The translations under genes were made by a program, and so were the position numbers. This document shows positions 51,001 through 62,919 of a DNA stretch of 64,000 nucleotides, piece after piece (within the stretch, counting starts at the first letter, position 1; each line of letters begins with the position of its first letter). Source of the DNA: Rattus norvegicus (Eukaryota; Chordata; Mammalia; Rodentia; Muridae); NCBI RefSeq assembly GCF_036323735.1, contig NC_086032.1, positions 47,547,335 through 47,611,334 of the forward strand, given 5' to 3'. The notes beneath the pieces are model-generated. The model saw only the letters and a list, made by a program, of their open reading frames with translations, was not told the origin of the DNA and made no database searches.

Positions 51001-53634
51001 ACCATCTGAAACACTGTTTCTTTGTGAATTCAGTTAGTTCCTGGTAGCCTGCTCTTTTAATATGTGTATTTTTAAAGATTTATAAAAATTTGTTGAGCCG
51101 AATCTGAGTAACATGGTGAATTCTGTTAGTTCCAAATTGGCCGCAGTAGTAATAAGTGGACTGTTCGGGATAAGGAAAAATTTTCACGAATGAAATCAAA
51201 ATTTCTAGGCCAATTCAGTGAGTTCCCAATGAGACATGCTTGGATGAGTTGCTTTTCAATATCGAGCAACATTATAACGAACGGAATCTAAGTATCATGG
51301 TGAATTCAGTAGGTTCCCATTAGGATTCGCATGTAATAAGCTTGTTATTCAAGATAGAGCAACGTTTTAACCATCTGAAACACTGTTTCTTTGTGAATTC
51401 AGTTAGTTCCTGGTAGCCTGCTCTTGTAATATGTGTATTTTTAAAGATTTATAAAAATTTGGTGAGCCGAATCTGAGTAACATGGTGAATTCGGTTAGTT
51501 CCCAATTGGCCGCAGTAGTAATAAGTGGACTGTTCGGGATATAGAAAAATTTTCACGAATGGAATCAAAATTTCTAGGCGAATTCAGTGAGTTCCCAACG
51601 GGACATGCTTGGATGAGTTTGCTTTTCAATATTGAGCAACATTTTAAGGAACGGAATCTAAGTATCATGGTGAATTGAGTCGGTACCCAATAGGATTCGC
51701 ATGTATAAGCTTGTTATTCAAGATAGAGCAACGTTTTAACCATCTGAAACACTGTTTCTTTGTGAATTCAGTTAGTTCCCCATAGCCTGCTCTTTTAATA
51801 TGTGTATTTTTAAAGATTTATAAAAATTTGTTGAGCCGAATCTGAGTAACATGGTGAATTCGGTTAGTTCCCAATTGGCCGCAGTAGTAATAAGTGGACT
51901 GTTCGGGATATAGAAAAATTTTCACGAATGGAATCAAAATTTCTAGGCGAATTCAGTGAGTTCCCAATGGGACATGCTTGGATGAGTTTGCTTTTCAATA
52001 TCGAGCAACATTATAAGGAACGGAATCTAAGTATCATGGTGAATTCAGTAGGTTCCCAATAGGATTCGCATGTAATAAGCTTGTTATTCAAGATAGAGCA
52101 ACGATTTAACCATCTGAAACACTGTTTCTTTGTGAATTCAGTTAGTTCCCCGTATCCTGCTCTTCTAATATGTGTACTTTTAAAGATTTATAAAAATTTG
52201 GTGAGCCGAATCTGAGTAACATGGTGAATTCGGTTAGTTCCCAATAGACCCCAGTAGTAATAAGTGGACTGTTCGGGATATACAAAAATTTACACTAATG
52301 GAATCAAAATTTCTAGGCGAATTCAGTGAGTTCCCAACGGGACATGCTTGGATTAGTTTGCTTTTCAATATTGAGCAACATTTTAAGGAACGGAATCTAA
52401 GTATCATGGTGAATTGAGTCGGTACCCAATAGGATTCGCATGTATAAGCTTGTTATTCAAGATAGAGCAACGTTTTAACCATCTGAAACACAGTTTCTTT
52501 GTGAATTCAGTTAGTTCCTGGTAGCCTGCTCTTTCAATATGTGTATTTTTAAAGATTTATAAAAATTTGTTGAGCCGAATCTGAGTAACATGGTGAATTC
52601 GGTTAGTTCCCAATTGGCCGCAGTAGTAATAAGTGGACTGTACGGGATATAGAAAAATTTTCACGAATGGAATCAAAATTTCTAGGCGAATTCAGTGAGT
52701 TCCCAATGGGACATGCTTGGATGAGTTTGCTTTTCAATATCGAGCAACATTATAACGAACGGAATCTATGTATCATGGTGAATTCAGTAGGTTCCCAAAA
52801 GGATTCGCATGTAATAAGCTTGTTATTCAATATAGAGCAACGATTTAACCATCTGAAACACTGTTTCTTTGTGAATTCAGTTAGTTCCCCGTATCCTGCT
52901 CTTCTAATATGTGTACTTTTAAAGATTTATAAAAATTTGGTGAGCCGAATCTGAGTAACATGGTGAATTCGGTTAGTTCCCAATAGACCCCAGTAGTAAT
53001 AAGTGGACTGTTCGGGATATAGAAAAATTTTCACGAATGGAATCAAAATTTCTAGGCGAATTCAGGGAGTTCCCAACGGGACATGCTTGGATGAGTTTGC
53101 TTTTCAATATCGAGCAACATTTTAAGGAACGGAATCTAAGTATCATGGTGAATTGAGTCGGTTCCCAATAGGATTCGCATGTAATAAGCTTGTTATTCAA
53201 GATAGAGCAACGTTTTAACCATCTGAAACACTGTTTCTTTGTGAATTCAGTTAGTTCCTGGTAGCCTGCTCTTGTAATATGTGTATTTTTAAAGATTTAT
53301 AAAAATTTGGTGAGCCGAATCTGAGTAACATGGTGAATTCGGTTAGTTCCCAATTGACCGCAGTAGTAATAAGTGGACTGTTCGGGATATAGAAAAATTT
53401 TCACGAATGGAATCAAAATTTCTAGGCGAATTCAGTGAGTTCCCAACGGGACATGCTTGGATGAGTTTGCTTTTCAATATTGAGCAACATTTTAAGGAAC
53501 GGAATCTAAGTATCATGGTGAATTGAGTCGGTTCCCAATAGGATTCGCATGTATAAGCTTGTTATTCAAGATAGAGCAACGTTTTAACCATCTGAAACAC
53601 TGTTTCTTTGTGAATTCAGTTAGTTCCCAGTAGC
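48047..53634. repeat. Shuffled stretch with many short higher-order offsets
   Basis: Traced pairs are 48,167/52,965 (4798 bp, 13 units), 48,536/51,487 (2951 bp, eight units), 48,905/51,118 (2213 bp, six units; both TTCCAAATTGG and GGATAAGG) and 49,274/50,749 (1475 bp, four units; both TTGTCCGCAG and GGACAGTTC). Box 3 often reads GCATGTATAAGC, one base shorter than usual. Unit 52,226 alone here has TATACAAAAATTTACAC, otherwise seen at 2795, 12,382 and 17,547, a variant shared with the far left of the window. Confidence 0.78.
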
Positions 53635-55178
53635 TTCCTTTGTAATATATGTACTTTTAAAGATTTATCCAGTTTGGTGAGCGGAATCTGAATAACATGG
53701 TGAATTCGGTTAGTTCCCAATAGGCCACAGTAGTAATAAGTGGACCTTTTGGGATATAGAAAAATTTTCACGAATGGAATCAAAATTTCTAGGCGAATTC
53801 AGTGAGTTCCCAATGGGACATGCTTGTATGAGTTTGCTTTTCAATATCGAGCAACATTATAAGGAACGGAATCTAAGTATCATGGTGTATTCAGTAGGTT
53901 CCCAATAGGATTCGCATGTAATAAGCTTGTTATTCAAGATAGAGCAACGTTTTAACCTTCTGCAACACTGTTTCTTTGTGAATTCAGTTAGTTCCCCGTA
54001 CCTGCTCTTGTAATATGTGTACTTTTAAAGATTTATAAAAATTTGGTGAGCCGAATCTGAGTAACATGGTGAATTCGGTTAGTTCCCAATAGGCCCCAGT
54101 AGTAATAAGTGGACTGTTCGGGATATAGAAAAATTTTCACGAATGGAATCAAAATTTCTTGTCGAATTCAGGGAGTTCCCAACGGGACATGCTTGGATGA
54201 GTTTGCTTTTCAATATTGAGCAACATTTTAAGGAACGGAATCTAAGTATCATGGTGATTTGAGTCGGTTACCAAGAGGATTCGCATGTAATAAGCTTGTT
54301 ATTCAAGATAGAGCAACGTTTTAACCATCTGATACACTGTTTCTTTGTGAATTCAGTTAGTTCCTGGTAGCCTGCTCTTTTAATATGTGTATTTTTAAAG
54401 ATTTATAAAAATTTGGTGAGCCGAATCTGAGTAACATGGTGAATTCGGTTAGTTCCCAATTGGCCGCAGTAGTAATAAGTGGACTGTTCGGGATATAGAA
54501 AAATTTTCACTAATGGAATCAAAATTTCTAGGCGAATTCAGTGAGTTCCCAATGGGACATGCTTGTATGAGTTTGCTTTTCAATATCGAGCATCATTTTA
54601 AGGAACGGAATCTAAGTATCGTGGTGCATTGATGAGATTCCCAATAGGATTCTCAAGTAATAAGCTTCTTTTTCAAGATAGAGCAACGGTGTAACGAACG
54701 GAGATACTGTTTCTTTGTGAATTCAGTTATTTCCTGGTAGCCTGCTCTTGTAATATGTGTACTTTTAAGATTTATAAAAATTTGGTGAGCCGAATCTGAG
54801 TAACATGGTGAATTCGGTTAGTTCCCAATAGGCCAATGTAGTAATGAGTGGACTGTTCGGGGTATAGAAAAATTTTCACGAATGGAATCAAAATTTCTAG
54901 GCGAATTCAGTGAGTTCCCAACGGGACATGCTTATATGAGTTTGCTTTTCAATATCGAGCAACATTTTAAGGATCGGAATCTAAGTATCATGGTGAATTC
55001 AGTAGGTTCCCACAAGGATTCGCATGTAATAAGCCTGTTATTCAAGATAGAGCAAGTTTAAACGAACTTAGACACTGTTTCTTTGTGAATTCAGTTAGTT
55101 CCTGGTAGCCTGCTCTTGTAATATGTGTATTTTTAAAGATTTATAAAAATTTGGTGAGCCGAATCTGAGTAACTTGGT
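53635..55178. repeat. 14-unit-offset block, first copy
   Basis: Units 53,702, 54,071, 54,441 and 54,810 pair with 58,860, 59,230, 59,600 and 59,969 at 5158-5159 bp. Shared markers include TTTTGGGATATAG/TGTTTGGGATATAG, TCACTAATGG and GTGGTGCATTGATGAGATTC. Confidence 0.82.
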
Positions 55179-55364
55179 GAATTCGGTTAGTTCCCAATTG
55201 GCCGCAGTAGTAATAAGTGGACTGTTCGGGACATAGAAATATTTTCACGAATGGAATCAAAATTTCTAGGCGAATTCAGTTAGTTCCCAATGGGACATGC
55301 TTGTTTGAGTTTCCTTTGGAATATCGAGCAACATTATGAGGAACGGAATCTAAGTATCATGGTG

Positions 55365-56467
55365 AATTCAGTAGCTTCCCAATAGGATTCGCATGTAATA
55401 AGCTTGTTATTCAAGATAGAGCAACGTTTGAACAAACTGAAACACTGTTTCTTTGTGAATTCAGTTAGTTCCCAGTAGCCTCCTTTGTAATATATGTACT
55501 TTTAAGGATTTATCAAATTTGGTGAGCGGAATCTGAGTAACATGATGAATTCGGTTAGTTCCCAATAGGCCGCAGTAGTAATAAGTGGACTGTTCGGGAT
55601 ATAGAAAAATTTTCACGAATGGAATCAAAATTTCGAGGCGAATTCAGTGAGTTCCCAATGGGACATGCTTGGATGAGTTTGTTTTCAATATTGAGCAACA
55701 TTTTAAGAAACGGAATCTAAGTATCATGGTGAATTGAGTAGGTTCCCAATAGATTCACATGTAATAAGCTTGTTATTCAAGATAGAGCAACGTTTACACG
55801 AACTGAGACAATGTTTCTCTCTGAATTCAGTTAGTTCCCAGTAGACTGCTTTGTAATATGTGTACTTTTAAAGATTTATAAAAATTTGGTGTACCGAATC
55901 TGAGTAACATGGTGAATTCGGTTAGTTCCCAATAGGCCGCAGTAGTAATAAGTGGACTGTTCGGGATATAGAAAAATTTTCACGAATGGAATCAAAATTT
56001 CTAGGCGAATTCAGTGAGTTCCCAATGGGACATGCTTGGATGAGTTTGCCCTTCAATATCGAGCAACATTTTGAGGAACGGAATCTAAGTATCATGCTGA
56101 ATTCAGTAGGTTCCCAATAGGATTCGCAGGTAATAAGCTTGCTTTTCAACATAGAGCAACGTTTTAACCATTGATACACTGTTTCTTTGTGAATTCAGTT
56201 AGTTCCTAGTGGCCTGCTCTTGTAATATGTGTATTTTTAAAGGTTTATGATAATTTGGTGAGCCGAATCTGAGTAACATGGTGAATTCGGTTAGTTCTCA
56301 AAAGGCCACAGTAGTAATAACTGGACTGTTCGGGATATAGAAAAATTTTCACGAATGGAATCAAAATTTCTAGGCGAATTCAGTGAGTTCCCAATGGGCA
56401 TGCTTGTATGAGTTTGCTTTTCAATATCGAGCAACATTTTAAGGAACGGAATCTAAGTATCATGGTG
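55365..56467. repeat. Three-unit tandem repeat, first copy
   Basis: It runs from GTAGCTTCCCAATAGG to the same point 1104 bp on. It includes the GTTTGAACAAACTG box 3, the CCTCCTTTGTAATATATG box 4 and the TTGCCCTTCAATATCG box 2 variant (56,046 region). Units 55,547 and 55,914 also match 62,183 and 62,551 (6636-6637 bp, 18 units). Confidence 0.8.
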
Positions 56468-57570
56468 AATTCAGTAGCTTCCCAATAGGATTCGCATGTA
56501 ATAAGCTTGTTATTCAAGATAGAGCAACGTTTGAACAAACTGAAACATTGTTTCTTTGTGAATTCAGTTAGTTCCCAGTAGCCTCCTTTGTAATATATGT
56601 ACTTTTAAGGATTTATCAAATTTGGTGAGCGGAATATGAGTAACATGGTGAATTCGGTTAGGTCCCAATAGGCCGCAGTAGTAATTAGTGGACTGTTTGG
56701 GATATAGAAAAATTTTCACGAATGGAATCAAAATTTCTAGGCGAATTCAGTGAGTTCCCAATGGGACATGCTTGGATGAGTTTGTTTTCAATATTGAGCA
56801 ACATTTTAAGAAACGGAATCTAAGTATCATGGTGAATTGAGTAGGTTCCCAATAGGATTCGCATGTAATAAGCTTGTTATTCAAGATAGAGCAACGTTTA
56901 CATGAACTGAGACAATGTTTCTCTCTGAATTCAGTTAGTTCCCAGTAGCCTGCTTTGTAATATGTGTACTTTTAAAGATTTATAAAAATTTGGTGAACCG
57001 AATCTGAGTAACATGGTGAATTCGGTTAGTTCCCAATAGGCCGCAGTAGTAATAAGTGGACTGTTCGGGATATAGAAAAATTTTCACGAATGGAATCAAA
57101 ATTTCTAGGCGAATTCAGTGAGTTCCCAATGGGACATGCTTGGATGAGTTTGCCCTTCAATATCGAGCAACATTTTGAGGAACGGAATCTAAGTATCATC
57201 GTGAATTCAGTAGGTTCCCAATAGGATTCGCATATAATAAGCTTGTTTTTCAAAATAGAGCAACGTTTTAACCATTGAAACACTGTTTCTTTGTGAATTC
57301 AGTTAGTTCCTAGTGGCCTGCTCTTGTAATATGTGTATTTTTAAAGGTTTATGATAATTTGGTGAGCCGAATCTGAGTAACATGGTGAATTCGGTTAGTT
57401 CCCAAAAGGCCAAGTAGTAATAACTGGACTGTTCGGGATATAGAAAAATTTTCACGAATGGAATCAAAATTTCTAGGCGAATTCTGTGAGTTCCCAATGG
57501 GACATGCTTGTATGAGTTTGCTTTTCAATATCGAGCAACATTTTAACGAACGGAATATAAGTATCATGGT
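56468..57570. repeat. Three-unit tandem repeat, second copy
   Basis: Units 56,650, 57,018 and 57,387 pair with 55,547, 55,914 and 56,283 at 1103-1104 bp. Shared variants include TTTCTCTCTGAATTC and AATAACTGGACTG. The match ends in unit 57,387. Confidence 0.8.
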
Positions 57571-57755
57571 GAATTCAGTAGGTTCCCAATAGGATTCGCA
57601 TGTAATAAGCTTGTTTTTCAAGATAGAGCAACGTTTAATCGAACTGAGACAGTGTTTCTTTGTGAATTCAGTTAGTTCCCAAGAGCCTGCTCTTGTAATA
57701 TGTGTACTTTTAAAGATTTATAAAAATTTGGTGAGCCGAATCTGAGTAACATGGT

Positions 57756-58123
57756 GAATTCGGTTAGTTCCCAATAGGCCGCAGTAGTAATAAGTGATTG
57801 TTCGGGATATAGAAAAATTTTCACGAATGGAATCAAATTTCTAGGCGAATTCAGTGAGTTCCCAATGGGACATGCTTGGATGAGTTTGCTTTTCAATATC
57901 GAGCAACATTTTAACGAACGGAATCTAAGTATCATGGTGAATTCAGTAGGTTCCCAATAGGATTCGCATGTAATAAGCCTGTTATTCAAGATAGAGCAAA
58001 GTTTAAACGAACTTAGACACTGTTTCTTTGTGAATTCAGTTAGTTCCTGGTAGCCTGCTCTTGTAATATGTGTATTTTTAAAGATTTATAAAAATTTGGT
58101 GAGCCGAATCTGAGTAACATGGT
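57756..58123. repeat. Recently duplicated single unit, first copy (368 bp)
   Basis: Box 1 reads AAGTGATTGTTCGGG (GGAC missing, T added) and TCAAATTTCTAGG, and box 3 reads AAGCCTGTTATTC. It matches the next unit throughout except for two late bases. Confidence 0.93.
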
Positions 58124-58491
58124 GAATTCGGTTAGTTCCCAATAGGCCGCAGTAGTAATAAGTGATTGTTCGGGATATAGAAAAATTTTCACGAATGGAA
58201 TCAAATTTCTAGGCGAATTCAGTGAGTTCCCAATGGGACATGCTTGGATGAGTTTGCTTTTCAATATCGAGCAACATTTTAACGAACGGAATCTAAGTAT
58301 CATGGTGAATTCAGTAGGTTCCCAATAGGATTCGCATGTAATAAGCCTGTTATTCAAGATAGAGCAAAGTTTAAACGAACTTAGACACTGTTTCTTTGTG
58401 AATTCAGTTAGTTCCTGGTAGCCTGCTCTTGTAATATGTGTATTTTTAAAGATTTATAAAAATTTGGTGAGTCGAATCTGAATAACATGGT
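58124..58491. repeat. Recently duplicated single unit, second copy (368 bp)
   Basis: It differs from the preceding unit only near the end (GAGTCGAATCTGAATAAC versus GAGCCGAATCTGAGTAAC). This is the closest adjacent pair I found and suggests the youngest exchange in the window. Units 61,078 and 62,920 carry the same GTGATTGTTCGGG box 1. Confidence 0.93.
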
Positions 58492-58792
58492 GAATTCGGT
58501 TAGTTCCCAATTGGCCACAGTAGTAATAAGTGGACTGTTCGGGATATAGAAAAATTTTCAAGAATGGAATCAAAATTTCTAGGCGAATTCAGTGAGTTCC
58601 CAATGGGACATGCTTGTATGAGTTTGCTTTTCAATATCGTGCAACATTTTAAGGAACGGAATCTAAGTATCATGGTGAATTCAGTAGCTTCCCAATAGGA
58701 TTCGCATGTAATAAGCATGTAATTCAAGATAGAGCAACGTTTGAACAAACTGAAACACTGTTTCTGTGTGAATTCAGTTAGTTCCCAGTAGC

Positions 58793-60338
58793 CTCCTTTG
58801 TAATATATGTACTTTTAAAGATTTATCAAGTTTGGTGAGCGGAATCTGAATAACATGGTGAATTCGGTTAGTTCCCAATAGGCCACAGTAGTAATAAGTG
58901 GACTGTTTGGGATATAGAAAAATTTTCACGAATGGAATCAAAATTTCTAGGCGAATTCAGTGAGTTTCCAATGGGACATGCTTGTATGAGTTTGCTTTTC
59001 AATATCGAGCAACATTATAAGCAACGGAATCTAAGTATCATGGTGAATTCAGTAGGTTCCCAATAGGATTCGCATGTAATAAGCTTGTTATTCAAGATAG
59101 AGCAACGTTTTAACCATCTGAAACACTGTTTCTTTGTGAATTCAGTTAGTTCCCCGTAGCCTGCTCTTGTAATATGTGTACTTTTAAAGATTTATAAAAA
59201 TTTGGTGAGCCGAATCTGAGTAACATGGTGAATTCGGTTAGTTCCCAATAGGCCGCAGTAGTAATAAGTGGACTGTTCGGGATATAGAAAAATTTTCACG
59301 AATGGAATCAAAATTTCTAGTCGAATTCAGGGAGTTCCCAACGGGACATGCTTGGATGAGTTTGCTTTTCAATATTGAGCAACATTTTAAGGAACGGGAT
59401 CTAAGTATCATTGTGAATTGAGTAGGTTCCCAAGAGGATTCGCATGTAATAAGCTTGTTATTCAAGATAGAGCAACGTTTTAACCATCTGAAACACTGTT
59501 TCTTTGTGAATTCAGTTAGTTCCTGGTAGCCTGCTCTTTTAATATGTGTATTTTTAAAGATTTATAAAAATTTGGTGAGCCGAATCTGAGTAACATGGTG
59601 AATTCGGTTAGTTCCCAATTGGCCGCAGTAGTAATAAGTGGACTGTTCGGGATATAGAAAAATTTTCACTAATGGAATCAAAATTTCTAGGCGAATTCAG
59701 TGATTTCCAAATGGGACATGCTTGTATGAGTTTGCTTTTCAATATCGAGCATCATTTTAAGGAACGGAATCTAAGTATCGTGGTGCATTGATGAGATTCA
59801 CAATAGGATTCGCAAGTAATAAGCTTGTTTTACAAGATAGAGCAACGTTGTAACGAACTGAGAAACTGTTTCTTTGTGAATTCAGTTATTTCCTGGTAGC
59901 CTGCTCTTGTAATATGTGTACTTTTAAGATTTATAAAAATTTGGTGAGCCGAAACTGAGTAACATGGTGAATTCTGTTAGTTCCCAATAGGCCACAGTAG
60001 TAATAAGTGGACTGTTCGGGATATAGAAAAATTTTCAGGAATGGAATCAAAATTTCTAGGCGAATTCAGTGAGTTCCCAATGGGACATGCTTATATGAGT
60101 TTGCTTTTCAATATTGAGCAACATTTTAACGAACGGAATCTAAGTATCTTGGTGAATTCAGTAGGTTCCCACTAGGATTCGCATGTAATAAGCCTGTTAT
60201 TCAAGATAGAGCAAAGTTTAAACGAACTTAGACACTGTTTCTTTGTGAATTCAGTTAGTTCCTGGTAGCCTGCTCTTGTAATATGTGTATTTTTAAAGAT
60301 TTATAAAAATTTGGTGAGCCGAATCTGAGTAACATGGT
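58793..60338. repeat. 14-unit-offset block, second copy
   Basis: This is the partner of 53,635-55,178. Its inner part, 59,230-59,950, is itself repeated three units (1109 bp) downstream at 60,339-61,060, with shared GTCGAATTCAGGGAG and CACTAATGG. Confidence 0.82.
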
Positions 60339-61060
60339 GAATTCGGTTAGTTCCCAATTGGCCGCAGTAGTAATAAGTGGACTGTTCGGGATATAGAAAA
60401 ATTTTCACGAATGGAATCTAAATTTCTAGTCGAATTCAGGGAGTTCCCAACGGGACATGCTTGGATGAGTTTGGTTTTCAATATTGAGCAACATTTTAAG
60501 GAACGGAATCTAAGAATCATGGTGAATTGAGTCGATTCCCAAGAGGATTCGAATGTAATAAGCTTGTTATTCAAGATAGAGCAACGTTTTAACCATCTGA
60601 AACACTGTTTCTTTGTGAATTCAGTTAGTTCCTGGTAGCCTGCTCTTTTAATATGTGTATTTTTAAAGATTTATAAAAATTTGGTGAGCCGAATCTGAGT
60701 AACATGGTGAATTCGGTTAGTTCCCAATTGGCCGCAGTAGTAATAAGTGGACTGTTCGGGATATAGAAAAATTTTCACTAATGGAATCAAAATTTCTAGG
60801 CGAATTCAGTGAGTTCCAAATGGGACATGCTTTTATGAGTTTGCTTTTCAATATCGAGCAACATTTTAAGGAACGGAATCTAAGTATCGTGGTGCATTGA
60901 TGAGATTCCCAATAGGATTCGCGAGTAATAAGCTTGTTTTTCAAGATAGAGCAACGTTGTAACGAACTGAGAAACTGTTTCTTTGTGAATTCAGTTATTT
61001 CCTGGTAGCCTGCTCTTGTAATATGTGTACTTTTAAGATTTATAAAAATTTGGTGAGTCG
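60339..61060. repeat. Three-unit-offset copy of 59,230-59,950
   Basis: Units 60,339 and 60,709 pair with 59,230 and 59,600. Box 3 of the second reads GCGAGTAATAAGC where its partner reads GCAAGTAATAAGC. Box 4 has the shortened ACTTTTAAGATTTATAAA in both. Confidence 0.78.
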
Positions 61061-61077
61061 AATCTGAATAACATGGT

Positions 61078-62919
61078 GAATTCGGTTAGTTCCCAATATG
61101 CCGCAGTAGTAATAAGTGATTGTTCGGGATATAGAAAAATTTTCACGAATGGAATCAAAATTTCTAGGCGAATTCAGTGAGTTCCCAATGGGACATGCTT
61201 GGATGAGTTTGCTTTTCAATATCGAGCAACATTTTAACGAACGGAATCTAAGTATCATGGTGAATTCAGTAGGTTCCCACTAGGATTCGCATGTAATAAG
61301 CCTGTTATTCAAGATAGAGCAAAGTTTAAACGAACTTAGACACTGTTTCTTTGTGAATTCAGTTAGTTCCTGGTAGCCTGCTCTTGTAATATGTGTATTT
61401 TTAAAGATTTATAAAAATTTGGTGAGCCGAATCTGAGTAACATGGTGAATTCGGTTAGTTCCCAATTGGCCGCAGTAGTAATAAGTGGACTGTTCGGGAT
61501 ATAGAAAAATTTTCACTAATGGAATCAAAATTTCTAGGCGAATTCAGGTAGTTCCCAATGGGACATGCTTGGATGATTTTGCTTTTGAATATCGAGCAAC
61601 ATTTTAAGGAACGATTCTAAGTATCATGATGAATTGAGTCGGTTCCCAATAGGATTCGCATGTAATAAGCTTGTTATTCAAGATAGAGCAACGTTTTAAC
61701 CATCTGAAACACTGTTTCTTTGTGAATTCACTTAGTTCCTGGTAGCCTGCTCTTGTAATATGTGTATTTTTAAAGATTTATAAAAATTTGGTGAGCCGAA
61801 TCTGAGTAACATGGTGAATTCGGTTAGTTCCCAATTGGCCGCAGTAGTAATAAGTGGACTGTTCGGGATATAGAAATATTTTCACGAATGGAATCAAAAT
61901 TTCTAGGCGAACTCAGTGAGATCCCAATGGGACATGCTTGTATGAGTTTGCTTTTTAATATCGATAACATTTTAAGGAACGGAATCTAAGTATCATGGTG
62001 AATTCAGTAGCTTCCCAATAGGATTCGCATGTAATAAGCTTGTTATTCAAGATAGAGCAACGTTTGAACAAACTGAAACACTGTTTCTTTGTGAATTCAG
62101 TTAGTTCCCAGTAGCCTCCTTTGTAATATATGTACTTTTAAGGATTTATCAAATTTGGTGAGCGGAATCTGAGTAACATGGTGAATTCGTTTAGTTCCCA
62201 ATAGGCCGCAGTAGTAATAAGTGGACTCTTTGGGATATAGAAAAATTTTCACGAATGGAATCAAAATTTCTAGGCGAATTCAGTGAGTTCCCAATGGGAC
62301 ATGCTTGGATGAGTTTTTTTTCAATATTGAGCAACATTTTAAGAAACGGAATCTAAGTATCATGGTGAATTGAGTAGGTTCCCAATAGGATTCGCATGTA
62401 ATAAGCTTGTTATTCAAGATAGAGCAACGTTTACACGAACTGAGACAATGTTTCTCTCTGAATTCAGTTAGTTCCCAGTAGCCTGCTTTGTAATATGTGT
62501 ACTTTTAAAGATTTATAAAAATTTGGTGAACCGAATCTGAGTAACATGGTGAATTCGGTTAGTTCCCAATAGGCCACAGTAATAATAAGTGGACTGTTCG
62601 GGATATTGAAAAATTTTCACGAATGGAATCAAAATTTCTAGGCGAATTCAGTGAGTTCCCAATGGGACATGCTTGGATGAGTTTGCCCTTCAATATTGAG
62701 CAACATTTTGAGGAACGGAATCTAAGTATCATGGTGAATTCAGTAGGTTCCCAATAGGATTCGCATGTAATAAGCTTGTTTTTCAAGATAGAGCAACGTT
62801 GTAACGAACTGAGACAGTGTTTCTTTGTGAATTCAGTTAGTTCCCAATAGCCTGCTCTTGTAATATGTGTACTTTTAAAGATTTATAAAAATTTGGTGAG
62901 CCGAATCTGAGTAAATGGT
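61078..62919. repeat. Five-unit tandem repeat, first copy
   Basis: Units 61,078, 61,447, 61,816, 62,183 and 62,551. The first three pair with 62,920, 63,288 and 63,657 at 1841-1842 bp. Shared variants are GTGATTGTTCGGG, GGAACGATTCTAAG, AATTCACTTAGTTCC and GATATAGAAATATTTTC. Confidence 0.84.
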
